DNA from: Nannobrachium achirus
Taxonomy: Eukaryota; Chordata; Actinopteri; Myctophiformes; Myctophidae
Direction of reading: 5' to 3'
DNA: 64,000 nt
NCBI GenBank assembly: GCA_963921795.1
Contig: OY997654.1
Span: 5,237,217-5,301,216 of the forward strand
Positions 34,280-46,212 of the stretch are shown piece after piece (the stretch's first letter is position 1; each line of letters opens with the position of its first letter). Made by a program: the position numbers and the translations under genes. The notes beneath the pieces are model-generated. The model was not told the origin of the DNA, made no database searches, and saw only the letters and a program-made list of their open reading frames with translations.

Positions 34280-34765
34280 ATAGTGAAAACTGCATTCATG
34301 GTCTGGAGAGGACACTTTATACAGATGGATAAAAGGGCAACCCCCCTCATGTCTATGTGTGCACGTGCCTGCTGTTGTCTTATGACCAGACAGTGACAGA
34401 GCTCAAAGACTGGACCTCGTAGGAGGGAAGGAGTGAGCAGCTGTACTGGCTGATGACAGCTATAATAATATATTATTCAAGGCCTTAAATCTGATTGGAA
34501 AGCTGTGTGCTTTTGGCACGATTTATGTGTACATTTGGACCTTGGCCTAGCAAAAGTTGATCCGCTCTGCGGTTGAACTAAAGTGATTGTTGTGGTGCCA
34601 TTAACTGATTGTGCTGGGACCCCATGGGACAACCCCAAGGACCCCTGGGGATCCCCAGGCCCCACTTTGAGAACCACTTGCCTATATACTTAGTGAAACA
34701 AAACCTGAGTTTCTCTGTACTTTATTCACTCTTTTTTTTTCTCCACGCCAAATTTCTTTGCTGAA
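34280..34765. other. Unassigned, with a hAT-like end
   Basis: GGCCCCACTTTGAGAACCACTTG at about 34656 is a decayed hAT-type terminus. Confidence 0.35.
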
Positions 34766-34812
34766 AACACACCTGATCTGCAAGCTCAAAGATTGTTGAT
34801 CTGCTATTTAGG
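34765..34812. repeat. Hairpin motif, decayed copy
   Basis: CTGATCTGCAAGCTCAAAGA then GATCTGCTATTT. Confidence 0.5.
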
Positions 34813-35107
34813 GAGAATGCTCCCTCGGCCAGAACAGGGATGATGGTGTTCCAGTGGTTAAAGGAGAGAACATTGGAAAGAGAGAAAAAGGAGGGGTGTG
34901 CAGGGGTGGTGATACAGTAAGAACAAATCTGGTTTCAGTAACTGCTTGTCTGTTAACCTGCCTCAGCCCTTTGTGTGTGCGTGCGTGTGCATGTGTGCTT
35001 GTGTGCGTGCGTGCGTGCGTGCGTGCGTGTGTGTGTGTGTGTGTGGGTGGGTGCGAATGTGCGCAAAGACCCCATTTAAGGTCATATAGGCAAAGGAACC
35101 CGGTAGT

Positions 35108-35500
35108 TCCTGTTTGCTGTTACTGTCTGTAACCAGCAGGTCAGTACTGATACTGTCTGTAACCAGCAGGTCAGTTTACTGATACTGTGCAGGTCAGTAC
35201 TGATACTGTCTGTAACCACCAGGTCAGTTTACTGATACTGTCTGTAACAAGCAGGTCAGTACTGATACTGTCTGTAACTAACAGGTCAGTACTGATACTG
35301 TCTGTAACCAGTAGGTCAGTTTTATTTTGCTTGTGTTGCTGGCAGTTTAACCACTATTAAGCCATACTTTCAGTCCCACGTCTCATTAGTAGGGATAGGG
35401 TTGGGGTTTGGGTTAGAGATAGTGTTAGTAAATGGGATGCCAGGTTTAAACTGACCTGCTACCAGTACTGACCTGCTGGTTACAGACAGTAACTTAAAGC
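35108..35500. repeat. 30-bp minisatellite, with an inverted piece
   Basis: Unit GGTCAGTACTGATACTGTCT then GTAACCAGCA, seven to eight copies at 35110-35325. The complementary sequence reappears at 35445-35492. Confidence 0.85.
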
Positions 35501-35646
35501 ACCAATGACCATTTACAGTATAGTAACTTTTAATCACATTAGAATGTTTCATAACAGTGATTATGAATGCATAATACAATTACAATATATTATGAGAATT
35601 ATAAAACTATGACACGTAACCTTATAAATCCTTATAGAATGTTTTA

Positions 35647-36434
35647 TTGCGACCGTCAGGGAGCAGTTTACTATGAAAACCTCCACCGGCCGTCCGTCGG
35701 TCGGTCGGTCGGTCGGTCGGTCGGTCACACGTCACACGTCACACCTTTGCCCTGCTCATATCTCCGCATCAGTATATAGGGCTTGTTTGTTTATTGTATG
35801 ACATCACGCCACATCATCAGCTGTGGACTCTGTGATGTCATCGTATCGCATCAGTATATAGGGCTTGTTTGTTTATTGTATGACATCACGCCACATCATC
35901 AGCTGTGGACTCTGTGATGTCATCGTATCGCATCAGTATATAGGGCTTGTTTGTTTATTGTATGACATCACGCCACATCATCAGCTGTGGAGTCGTCCAT
36001 GCCATCTCCGCATCAGTATGACATCACACCACATGTGTACACAAACCTTTGTGTACGTTGCTGTGGCAACAGTCTGTTGTTGCTGGTCTGTTAGTGTACG
36101 TTAGCAACCACCTTAGCAACCATGGTTTTACCCTAGCAACCAACTGTTTACCCTAGCAACCAACTGTTTACCATAGCAACCATTATATGGGCATAAAAGG
36201 GATTCTGTTAGGGATCTCCATATATGGGCATAAAAGGGATTCTGTTAGGGATCTCCATATATGGGCATAAAAGGGATTCTGTTAGGGATCTCCATATATG
36301 GGCATAAAAGGGATTCTGTTAGGGATCTCCATATATGGGCATAAAAGGGATATAAGACCGGCATTATCTACCGACAGATTGTGGAGATAAGCGACCAACG
36401 GTCGCTTATCTCCCGATTAGGGAGTCTTACTGGT
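35647..36434 (+). mobile_element. Palindrome-ended element, copy D
   Basis: TTGCGACCGTCAGGGAGCAG start; (GGTC)n; CACACGTCACAC; three repeats of TATAGGGCTTGTTTGTTTAT; the GGTTGCTA array inverted; four CCATATATGG units; then GGAGATAAGCGACC-AAC-GGTCGC hairpin and CTTACTGGT end. Confidence 0.8.
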
Positions 36435-36443
36435 AATGTATGA

Positions 36444-36567
36444 TTGCGACCGTCAGGGAGCAGTTTACTATGAAAACCTCCACCGGCCGTCCGTCGGTCG
36501 GTCACACGTCACACCTTTGCCCTGCTCATATCTCCGCATCAGTATATAGGGCTTGTTTGTTTATTGT
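36444..36567 (+). mobile_element. Palindrome-ended element, copy E (5' end only)
   Basis: A fresh TTGCGACCGTCAGGGAGCAG start 10 bases after copy D ends. It is cut at 36567, where an inverted 3' end (ACCAGTAAG onward, 36568-36660) joins. Confidence 0.7.
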
Positions 36568-36779
36568 ACCAGTAAGACTCCCTAATCGGGAGATAAGCGA
36601 CCGTTGGTCGCTTATCTCCACAAATAGGCCAAAAGTTTGTTTTACCAATTATTACACTCTATGTGAACATTTACATCAACAAATCCCAAGTACTATGCAG
36701 AACGACCCATTTCAAGTTTTTAATGTACAACAATATTTAGAAAATAGGTCTACAAGCTGACAGTCCTCGTCCCTTATAT

Positions 36780-37145
36780 TCCCATAGGTTATATGGAGAT
36801 CTCAGTGTTTGTCAGTCCTTGTTCATTTATGCCCATATATGGACATCTCTATATCTACTGTAACAGTCCTTGTCCCTTTATGCCCATATATGGAGATCTC
36901 TTAACTGTAAGTCCTTGTCCCTTTTATGCCCATATATGGATATTCCTGATGTCATCAGTATATGAACATATATGGGCTTTCTGATATGCCCATATATGGA
37001 GATCTCTTAACTGTAAGCCCTTGTCCCTTTTATGCCCATATATGGATATCCCTGATGTCATCCGTATATGCCCATATATGGGCTTTCTAATATGCCCATA
37101 TATGGAGATCTCTGTATCTCCATATATGGGTATAAAAGGATACTT
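36780..37145. repeat. Second, irregular CCATATATGG cluster
   Basis: GCCCATATATGGAGATCTC and GCCCATATATGGATAT occur repeatedly at uneven spacing, including inverted versions. Confidence 0.8.
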
Positions 37146-37261
37146 CAGGTCTGACATCAGGTTTGTTTATATTGGGTTGCTAGGTTTGACATCACAAACT
37201 CTATGGGCCATCTGACCTAGAAATCTATATTTGGGCATAGATGACTCATCGTGACCTCATC

Positions 37262-37359
37262 ACACGTCGACCGCACGTGTGACGTGCGGTCGACCGCACG
37301 TGTGACCGACGGACGGCCGGTGGAGGTTTTCATACTAAACTGCGACCTTACGGTCGCAA
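37262..37359 (-). mobile_element. Palindrome-ended element, copy F 5' end
   Basis: Minus-strand TTGCGACCGTAAGGTCGCAG then ACCTCCACCGGCCGTCC. Contains the palindrome GTCGACCGCACGT-GTG-complement at 37266-37294. A 3' terminus in plus orientation lies at 37662-37715. Confidence 0.65.
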
Positions 37360-37761
37360 TGACATCACGCCACATCATCAGCTGTGGACTCTGTGATGTC
37401 ATCGTATCGCATCAGTATATAGGGCTTGTTTGTGTATTGTATGACATCACGCCACATCATCAGCTGTGGACTCTGTGATGTCATCGTATCTCCATATATG
37501 GCCATCTCCGTATATGGAGATATAAGTCGTCCATGCCCAAGTATGGGCTGGTGAGGTCAGACTTTGTGTGATGCGTAGGTTATCTCCATATATGGAGATT
37601 CAACATTCCAGGTGTAACTATGGCTACCCGTATGACGTGAGAGGTGGAGGTTGTGATATTTGTGGAGATAAGCGACCAACGGTCGCTTATCTCCCGATTA
37701 GGGAGTCTTACTGGTGATTATAATTTGAAATCATTATGAATGTGTGGTTTTAAGCAGATTA

Positions 37762-38900
37762 TTGCGACCGTCAGGGAGCAGTTTACTATGAAAACCTCCA
37801 CCGGCCGTCCGTCCGTCCGTCACACGTCACACGTCACACGTCACACCTTTGCCCTGCTCATATCTCCGCATCAGTATGACATCACACCACATGTGTACAC
37901 AAACCTTTGTGTACGTTGCTGTGGCAACAGTCTGTTGTTGCTGGTCTGTTAGTGTACGTTAGCAACCACCTTAGCAACCATGGTTTTACCCTAGCAACCA
38001 ACTGTTTACCCTAGCAACCAACTGTTTACCATAGCAACCATGTTTTTTTACCCTAGCAACCAACTGTTTACCATAGCAACCAGATACGCAGAGCAGGGAT
38101 CTCCATATATGGGCATAAACAGGTGACATCACACTGATGTCAGATACTCAGAGCAGGGATTTCTCCATAATATATGGGCATAAAAGGGATTCTGTTAGGG
38201 ATCTCCATATATGGGCATAAAAGGGATTCTGTTAGGGATCTCCATATATGGACATAAAAGGGATTCTGTTAGGGATCTCCATATATGGGCATAAAGGGAT
38301 TCTGTTAGCTGTTAGTGATCTCCATATATGGGCATAAAAGGGATGCTGTTAGGGATCTCCATATATGGGCATAAAAGGGATTCTGTTAGGGATCTCCATA
38401 TATGGGCATGAAAGGGATTCTGTTAGGGATCTCCATATATGGGCATAAAAGGGATTGTATCCCAGATGATGCCCTGTTAGGAGATCCACACTAACAGAAT
38501 CCATATATGGTCCTACCGACAGTTGCTATAAGCCAACCCTGGCGATAAGGTCTGAGTCGAAGAAATGCTTCTTTCCTGGCAAGAATTGCCCCTTTATACT
38601 GTAGGGCTCGTTTGTGTATTGTATGACATCACGCCACATCATCGGCTGAGGACTGTGTGATGTCATCATATCTCCATATATGGAGACATAAGTTGCTCAT
38701 GCCCAAATATGGGCTGGTGAGGTCAGACTTAGTGTGATGCGTAGGTTATCTCCATATATGGAGATTCAACTTCAATGAGTAACCATGGCAAACTGTCAAC
38801 TGCCCGTATGTCTTGATAATTGGTAAAACAAACTTTTGGCCTATTTGTGGAGATAAGCGACCAACGGTCGCTTATCTCCCGATTAGGGAGTCTTACTGGT
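37762..38900 (+). mobile_element. Palindrome-ended element, copy G (full length)
   Basis: Both termini intact (TTGCGACCGTC start; hairpin and CTTACTGGT end). The interior matches copy B in reverse complement, including the CCATATATGG array (38098-38465). Confidence 0.85.
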
Positions 38901-38954
38901 AATATACTGTACATGTAAACTGTAAATACAATCATTATGAATGTGTGGTTTTAA

Positions 38955-39380
38955 AGAGGTGGTGCCATAGTTTTGTACTTTTTCTGTTTTTCATGTGTCT
39001 AGGAGGTTGAAAGTACTTCATTAGACCCCCTGGTGTGGTTTTTATGAGCAATTATGTATTCTCTTGGTATTTGTTTGTTTTCTCTTGGAGGCTGCCACCT
39101 TGTGGTCAAAAGTGTCAGTTAAAAAACAAATACTTATTACATCACAGAATCAACTCCTCCCCTAATTACCATTCACCCAACAGTGGGGTGTGGCTAACTT
39201 CAGCTGGGTCACCACCCACCATGACATCCATGCATACTTAATGAACTGGGGGTGTGGCCACATAAAAACCCAATTTTAACTCTTTCTGTATACTTTATTT
39301 GGAAAAAATCTTCCTCCTAGTATAATCATAATACCTGATAATCATGTTTTAGAGGGGGGAAAAATCATAGCACCACCTCT
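38955..39380. mobile_element. TTAA-target MITE, 426 bp, empty site in the window
   Basis: Ends AGAGGTGGTGCCATAG and CATAGCACCACCTCT, with TTAA on both sides (38951-38954 and 39381-39384). The paralogous sequence at 37735-37760 (GAATGTGTGGTTTTAAGCAG) is uninterrupted, showing a single TTAA before insertion. piggyBac or Kolobok type; superfamily open. Confidence 0.92.
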
Positions 39381-39384
39381 TTAA

Positions 39385-40200
39385 GCTGATTATAATATAC
39401 ATGTAAATGTAAAGTATGTTCATAATGCTCTGAGGCCTTTGCTCACAGGGTCCGATATTCCGCGTGGAAAAAACTGAATCTGGACAAACTGGGACCCGGT
39501 GTCCATGAGGTCATGGAGAACCCATGTGTTCATTTATTGGCCGTTTTCCCAGTGTGGAAAATCAGACCCTGTGTGAAAAGACCTTTACATGGGCTTCATA
39601 GGAAGTTATACCTAAAGGCCTTTAACAAGTAAAAGATTTTATTGTGTTGTTATGGTACACCGGCCACAGGATTTTGAATAGAAACTGCCTGAAGTGTTCG
39701 TCAGTATTATTGTTACCCTTATTATTATTACCCTTATTATTTTCAGATCTTAATAATCTTTTGTAGCATTTTTGTTACATATAATATGTATTATTATTAT
39801 ATGTTGTAAGAATGGAGGAGCTACTCATGACATAAACCATTGGTCGTAGCTTAAACCAATAAAAGCGGGAAAGCATCCGTGCTATTTTAAATTTTAACAT
39901 TAGAAATAGCTGTAAATTATCCTTCTACAGCACTGTGGAATGCCCTGGACCCATCCTTTAAAAATATATTTACAATTTATTTAGGCATTCAGCAGAAGCT
40001 CTTAATCCAGAGCGATTTACAAAGGACAGCCATCAAATTTCCCTTGCTCCAGCCCATAGACCACTATCTGAGCAGACTGGATCCAGCACGAGTCTGAAAT
40101 CAGGCTACCATCAAATGTGTAGAAATAGTAATCTGGGATCATACTGTAGGTAAACCAATAACCTATCATCAGTCTAACTGTAGAATGACAACAAAGAACC
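39385..40200. other. Unassigned region
   Basis: AT-rich, with (TTA)n bits near 39717-39745. No exon recognised. Confidence 0.3.
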
Positions 40201-40692
40201 AGAACTTTAGTGGCTCACGGTAGCTTTTTGACTTTTTGTTTTCAAATGTTTTTATTCTAATTATCCACCATGCTTAAAACAGTATACAGCCATTTACTTC
40301 AACTTATTCCTTATATGACATACTCAACATCTCTTTTTCATAGTGCCCAGCATAAGTATTACACTAGTGAAATTGGAAGACGTGCTTTTAAGATCAAAAC
40401 ACCATCAGATTTTAACATCCTGCCCTTGTTGCTTAGATCAGTTTCTTATTTTAATGCATTCAAGACTTCTTCGCTGGTTCACTTTACATCCAGCTGTTCC
40501 TGTTTTTGATTGCATTGATTGTACTGTAATTATGACATTTACATTTGTTTTGATCCTATACTGGTATGATGTAATGTGTCTGCATGGTCTGGTTCCTTTC
40601 TCTTTTCATTTGAATATTGGAGTGGGGGTGTAGTGGGTTGAGATGTTGGAAGAGCCTTATGTGCATGTCATTGATTGTTTGTTCTGTGTTGT

Positions 40693-40729
<37 letters not shown>

Positions 40730-40808
40730 ACTTTGAGGTCACCCTTGAAAACGAGTTGCTGAAACTAAATGTGTTTTTCCTCCTGAAATTTCAAATGAAT
40801 AAATAGCT
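40201..40808 (+). pseudogene. LINE RT C-terminal fragment and 3' end
   Basis: Frame 40270-40509 reads IGRRAFKIKTPSDFNILP near its centre, the conserved tail of a LINE polymerase, and ends in a stop. It is followed by a (TTG)n run (40690-40727) and AATGAATAAA. Clade unresolved. Confidence 0.5.
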
Positions 40809-41680
40809 GACAGAGTACAGCATCTTGCTATGGGCCTGGTGTACACTACACTAAGATACACTACACCTCCAAGATACCCATGTTTGTACCTGACAAAATA
40901 CTTCCTAAAGGTCAAGGTTGTTCATGCAGAAAAAACACCAGAGGCAGCTCCACAGATCACATCCAACCTAGATTTGGAAGGCCCTACCAAAGGCCTTAAA
41001 GGAGTGTAAATCCCTTCCCTCATTTAAAACCGCTCTGAAAGGTCACTTAGAGGAGAGTGCTAATCCAATCTGGTAAAAGAAAACAAAGTCCATATTTTCC
41101 TACCCCTGACTTTTCTAGTGTAAATACACCCCCCCCCCCCTTTTTTTTCCTTCTTTTTTTGCTTTTATATTTTCTGCATAGTACTGTGTTTTCAATTAAT
41201 TCAATGTTATGAGTTAAAAAAGGACCCCAATTGAAACAAGCCTTAAACGCTTTATTGTGGTGTTTATCCTTTTAGTTGACCTTGTACCAGTGAACTGTAC
41301 TGACATGAAACTGTACCTTTTCCTTTTCTTCAGTCTATGAAATGGTTTTCTGATGACACCTGCTGGTCATATTGAGCAACTGCAGCCTTCAAGGAGTTAC
41401 TGTCTCCAGACTAGAGCAGTTTCTCTTCATATCATCTTCAGTTCACAATGTTTCAGAGTAGTTGTTGTTCATGTTGATACAACATTAATAAATGTACACG
41501 TATGAAGCAAACTTCAAATATATAACCTTTATTTCATCAGTAAAAATACATATTTTATGCACTGGCCAAGAAGCAGGATATTTCAGCAGTTCAATGAACA
41601 CTAAACACAACAAACACACTGACTACAGTCACCACTCCAACCGAAGTGTATGTACACTGACACAACAACAACATCAATGT
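40809..41680 (+). pseudogene. LINE 3'-end relic, paralogue of 15470-16560
   Basis: A frame with LPSFKTALKGHLEES resembles LINE C-terminal sequence. The downstream tail matches 16000-16540 in order. Confidence 0.6.
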
Positions 41681-41790
41681 AACAAAGACAAACAGCAGGA
41701 GCTTCATATTAATATAAACAGTCTGTGATCTGACATATAACACTCTGTGTAATATTACAAATACACAGCATTTACTGAACTTCAAGCAGA

Positions 41791-42134
41791 ATGACTGCTA
41801 TAGATTGAACTTATGAAATGACTGCTATAGACTGAACTTATGAAATGACTGCTATAGACTGAACTTATGAAATGACTGCTATAGACTGAACTTATGAAAT
41901 GACCGCTATAGACTGAACATATGAAATGACTGCTATAGACTGAACTTATGAAATGACTGCTATAGACTGAACTTATGAAATGACTGCTATAGACTGAACA
42001 TATGAAATGACCGCTATAGACTGAACATATGAAATGACTGCTATAGACTGAACATATGAAATGACTGCTATAGACTGAACATATGAAACGACCGCTATAG
42101 ACTGAACATATGAAATGACTGCTATAGACTGAAG
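41791..42134. repeat. 27-bp minisatellite, about 12-13 copies
   Basis: Unit GACTGCTATAGACTGAAC(T/A)TATGAAAT. The 27-bp period keeps one minus-strand frame open (SVYSSHFI repeats). Confidence 0.95.
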
Positions 42135-42545
42135 GAAATACAGTTACTTGAGTACAATTGAGGCATTTGTACTTTACTTGAGCATTTCCAATTTCCAATA
42201 GTTTTTTTTTTTTTTTTTACTTCTACTCCACTACATCTGAGAGACAAATACTGTACTTTTACTCCACTTAATTTGACAAACAGTTACTTTGTAGGTTTTG
42301 ATTATTATTCCAAAATATACATTAACCACTTCAGCCCTACAGTATATACATTTTTGGACATTTTCAAAGGATTTAGTTTTTTTAAATATTTGAAACATTT
42401 TGAGCCAATACATATTTTGCACTTTTACTAAATTAAATGTAGAATTCAGGACTTGTAACAGTGTCTAGTTTGCAGTATTGATACTTAGTATTTCTACATT
42501 GCAGTATTGATACTCGAGATAATTGAGTACTTTTTCCACCACTGA
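42135..42545. mobile_element. AGTACT-family hAT-type MITE
   Basis: CAGTTACTTGAGTAC..TTGTACTTTACTTGAG at the left and GAGTACTTTTTCCACCACTG at the right, the common fish terminus CAGTGGTGGAAAAAGTACT in reverse. Confidence 0.75.
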
Positions 42546-42648
42546 TAAACGTACAGTAGATTAAGTGAATGCTACATTTGACCCCAATGTTGGATCGGAA
42601 TTCAAACCAAAATAACAAATAGAGGACCAATTGAATGCACACACTTAC

Positions 42649-42818
42649 GCGAGTATATTTGTCTGGTCGGCCTTCAAGAGAAGCAGTCCCATGAGTTTAA
42701 CAGAGCAGGTGACCTGCACTCCATCTGAGAGCTGGTTCACTCTGTTGTCTGACAGCACAGTCACCATGCCCTCTCTCAGGTCTTTCACTTGCTGGGCCAG
42801 CACCTCTGAGTTGAATAC
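42649..42818 (-). pseudogene. ckap5: ckap5 relic exon (C-terminal domain)
   Basis: Acceptor CCCCAG, donor GC|GTAAGT. Reads VFNSEVLAQQVKDLREGM to KADQTNIL in one frame, matching the vertebrate LKDLMHGL to KSDQTNIL stretch. This exon is still open. Confidence 0.8.
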
Positions 42819-42957
42819 CTGGGGAGAGGAGAGGAGATCACACTCAATACCGTTCTAGAGAGCTGTGCTTGACACATGGTAAAATCCTGCTCAATATACA
42901 TGTAGGTTTTATACATACAGTATAAAGCGACAGCTGCCTAGCAAAGATAATTGAATA

Positions 42958-43080
42958 TACTGCTCAAAGAAATGAAGGGAACACAATGTTCCCTTCATTT
43001 ATTTGAGTATAGCATAATGTAGTGCTGCTCAAAGAAAGCTCAAATAATTAAGGGAACACAATTCATTTCTTTGAGCAGTG
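42958..43080. mobile_element. Tc1/mariner-type MITE, 123 bp
   Basis: TACTGCTCAAAGAAATGAAG and the inverse CATTTCTTTGAGCAGTG, with TA outside both ends. An imperfect internal palindrome repeats GGGAACACAA(T/). Confidence 0.75.
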
Positions 43081-43690
43081 TAGTTACTTTATTATGAATC
43101 CCATTAGCACCATCACACCACATACAGTACACATCATACAGACATAGCTCATCATATAGACAATAGCTCAATAACAGAAGTTAAGATGTACATTTTTGTA
43201 AATTAATTTCACAATATTGTACATTTCATTATAAAGGGTTACTAATTTCTAGTTTAATAATATCCAATTATAGATGAGGAAAATACAAGTTGCCCAGAAA
43301 CAAAGCAGCCAATGCAAAAACAGATCTCTCAGACTGAATATTGTAATGTACCGTTTTACCATCCTCTTAAAAACCTCTTTAGTATTCGCTTTGATAATAA
43401 AACCTGGCAATGCATTCCACCTTACAATAGATCTATAAATGACAGTTTTCTGACAGAGCTTTTAACTTTAGGAACATTAAACCTTCCTTCTATTGCATGT
43501 CTTGTTTGATAATCATGATTAGCACATGCTTAGCATGTTTTAATAAACTTTTGTAGAATATTGTTGGTGACTGTAAATGTTATACTTCTAATGAAATGTA
43601 ATAAAAAGTTATCATGGAAAGGTTTTGACATTGAAGAGTGATTGAGGTGACAGTGTGCATATTATGGGGTCATTTACTGTAGCACCCAGT
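43081..43690. other. ckap5 intron, unassigned AT-rich
   Basis: 43312-43509 holds a short open frame (PSIACLV end) resembling LINE C-terminal sequence, too weak to name. Confidence 0.3.
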
Positions 43691-43696
43691 ACTCAC

Positions 43697-43809
43697 AGAC
43701 AAGATACTGATTGGCCAGGTGAGTGCTGTAGATGAGACGCAGCTGGAACAGGGCGGCGTTTAGAAAGGGAAACCTCTGAACTGCTGTTCTTGCGGAACTC
43801 CTCATCCAT
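43697..43809 (-). pseudogene. ckap5: ckap5 relic exon
   Basis: Acceptor ACACAG, donor GTGAGT. MDEEFRKNSS, then after a shift FLNAALFQLRLIYSTHLANQ, matching vertebrate FLIATFMQLRLIYNTH. The two parts are in different frames. Confidence 0.8.
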
Positions 43810-43913
43810 CTGTGTAACAAAAAGTTAAATTAATTGTTAGGGCCATATTTCTCCCTATACATTTGTGACTGTGTTTGAAGGGGAGTTGTGATGGAAATGG
43901 TTTGTGTTCATAC

Positions 43914-44027
43914 TTGGGTTCCATGCTGGTGTGAATGTCTTCAAATGCAATTTTGGACAAGAGCATGTTGATGCGGCCACTGAGACCTGCATTGACCTCG
44001 CGCACTGGAGCGAAAAATTGTTCCGTC
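43914..44027 (-). pseudogene. ckap5: ckap5 relic exon
   Basis: Acceptor TTGTAG, donor GTATGA. Contains GRINMLLSKIAFEDIHTSMEP, aligning with the vertebrate [20 protein letters not shown]. Confidence 0.75.
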
Positions 44028-44204
44028 CTACAAAAAGAAATGACATTTATAAGACAAGATAAATGTGTGGACATTTGTTCCCTTGTATAACTTAAAGAGT
44101 GGGTTAATAATAAAAGAGTCAAGGGCAGCATGATGCTTGTGTTATGGCTGCCAATATGCACATTCTGTGAACACCACATACAAAAGTGACAGCATTGCAG
44201 ACTC

Positions 44205-44290
44205 CTTACTTCATACATGGGCAACTGGCGGCCCGGGGGCCACATGCGGCCCCCACCTTCACTTAATGCACCCCGCTGGTTAATACAGGA
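44205..44290. mobile_element. hAT-type terminus fragment
   Basis: GGCGGCCCGGGGGCCACATG CGGCCCCC-type end, as in many vertebrate hAT MITEs. The far end was not located. Confidence 0.45.
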
Positions 44291-44567
44291 ATACTGATAT
44301 ATTATTGATTTCAGCTGTTACAATTCCAAACATGACCTGCTTTAATTCTGTCTATATTAGTAGCTTAATGACTAGTATAGTAGTATTAAAATGTATTTAT
44401 TTTATGTCCAATGTAGGTACAGTATTTTTATTTAGGTTCATAAAGTTAACATGAGTATATAACTAAATGTGTTTGTAATTAAATCAAAATGTTACATTTC
44501 AGGATCCCAATACAAATATAACAACAAATAATTCAGGATTCCAATTCAAAAGAAGCAGCTGCGATGC

Positions 44568-44595
44568 GTTTTGAGCTTGTAGATCGGCTATTTTT
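44568..44595. repeat. Hairpin motif, half copy
   Basis: TTTTGAGCTTGTAGATCGGC then TATTTTTT. Confidence 0.7.
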
Positions 44596-44693
44596 TGCTT
44601 CTTTTGTATGAGAAACTAGAAAGAAACAAAGTAGGATGTAACAATATGCAACGTGGCCCTCTGGAGTGAAGGAGGAAATATAGTGGCCCTCAC

Positions 44694-44858
44694 CATCATC
44701 AAAGTTGACACAAGGATGTTTAGAGGCTCCAAGTCCAAGTTATCAAAACTGTAATCCTCCAACTCTGGTTGCTCCTTTGCAACTGAGAGGTTACTGTCGA
44801 GCTCCTCTGGAAGGTCCAGGCTGAATTCCTGGTGGGAACTCTGGCTTTGAAGCCCAAG
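44694..44858 (-). pseudogene. ckap5: ckap5 relic exon (linker)
   Basis: Acceptor TGTCAG, donor GTGAGG. Contains HQEFSLDLPEELDSNLS and QPELEDYSFDNL, aligning with the EFQLDLDEI and MPELVQHKLDDI segment. Open. Confidence 0.8.
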
Positions 44859-45003
44859 CTGACATGGGACAAAACATTTGACAACATGCATTGAACAGTG
44901 GTTAGCCTTTTGAGAGCATCATGATCACAGGACTACAAATAAAGAAATTAAACCAACATTACTGAAAGCCACATCTTCCTCATCATAGCATAACTTGTTT
45001 TAC

Positions 45004-45137
45004 CCGAGTTTAGTGGGTTTGTCGGCTGGTTTGCACAGCAGGCTGGTGCCGGGTGCCTTGTCGTTGGACGGGGGAGCACCCTCCTTGGCCGAGCGCTTTA
45101 TGCTCTCCTCCAGCATGCTCATGTCCTTGTCTGACAA
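45004..45137 (-). pseudogene. ckap5: ckap5 relic exon (end of TOG5)
   Basis: Acceptor CACTAG, donor GTAAAA. SDKDMSMLEESIKRSAK is nearly identical to the vertebrate sequence and is followed by a diverged linker. Open. Confidence 0.88.
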
Positions 45138-45448
45138 CTAGTGACGAGTAAAGGGATGACACTCATCTTATTGAGCCTGCAGGCATATTGTATCCCTGTT
45201 TCTTCTGATGGCATTATAAATATACAGGAATAAACAGGAGGCGAAGGGCAAAACATGCAGTAATAGTATTTTCCCAATTTAAAATCGGGAAGGTTAGTTT
45301 CATTTCAGGGGCAAGGGCAACTCTGGGCTATACAATAAAAACAAATATTCATGAAACATACAATTACTGAAGACAAAAGCATTGTGAAATTAAGTAGGTT
45401 GTGACAGACTGACAGTGGTTCTCAGGAGAGGGACAGCAAGGTACGTAC

Positions 45449-45640
45449 GTTGCCAACGAGTTTGTAAAGCTGCTCTCCAGATATGTTTACACCACAACTA
45501 TGGTTTACAGAGCTGCGCTGCGCACTGAGGCGTCTCTGTCTCCCATGTGAACAGCAATGGCCTTGAGTGCTTTGCTGCCGTGGGCTGGCAGACACACACA
45601 CCACACAGCTCCATGAGACAGCCTAGTTCCTCCAGACACT
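45449..45640 (-). pseudogene. ckap5: ckap5 relic exon (TOG5), frameshifts and stops
   Basis: Acceptor ATTCAG, donor GTACGT. ECLEELGCL, CQPT, then KALKAIAVHMGDRD in another frame, then a TAA, TIVVV, a second TAA, and NISGEQLYKLVGN in a third frame. Every piece matches CKAP5, so the breaks are real lesions in a formerly good exon. Confidence 0.88.
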
Positions 45641-45979
45641 CTGAATGGAGAGAGGGGAAAACAATATTACATGTTATTCAATGGCTGTCGTTTTGTCATT
45701 TTATTTTAAATATGCTTTAATAGATGTATTATGTACATGATTTTTTACGCTATGATTTTTGGCCAACACTGTCTCAATTACTGGGGCAAGTTAAGCATAC
45801 AAGAAAGCCAAAAGGAGCGACAAATGTGAAATGATCCATGTTATGTAAGATGTATGGCTGTGTGAAGAATAGACAATATCATTATGCAGTGGGGTGCTTT
45901 AACCCTACAATGCATGGTGGTCAAGGGCATGAATAATAAAGTGTTTGCCAATTTGTCTGGTTGATAACAGATGAAATCA

Positions 45980-46177
<198 letters not shown>

Positions 46178-46212
46178 CTAGAGTAGATGAGGTACTGATG
46201 CAGAACATTTAA

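Noticed and set aside
33729..34280. 183-codon frame with internal repeat
   Set aside because: The internal repeat is the direct arm copy of a foldback element; the same frame is broken in the inverted arm.
41782..42198. 138-codon frame of SVYSSHFI repeats
   Set aside because: 27-bp tandem repeat with period divisible by three; not a gene.
43802..44245. 147-codon frame as one coding exon
   Set aside because: Only 43914-44027 matches CKAP5 and has splice signals; the rest is intron read-through.
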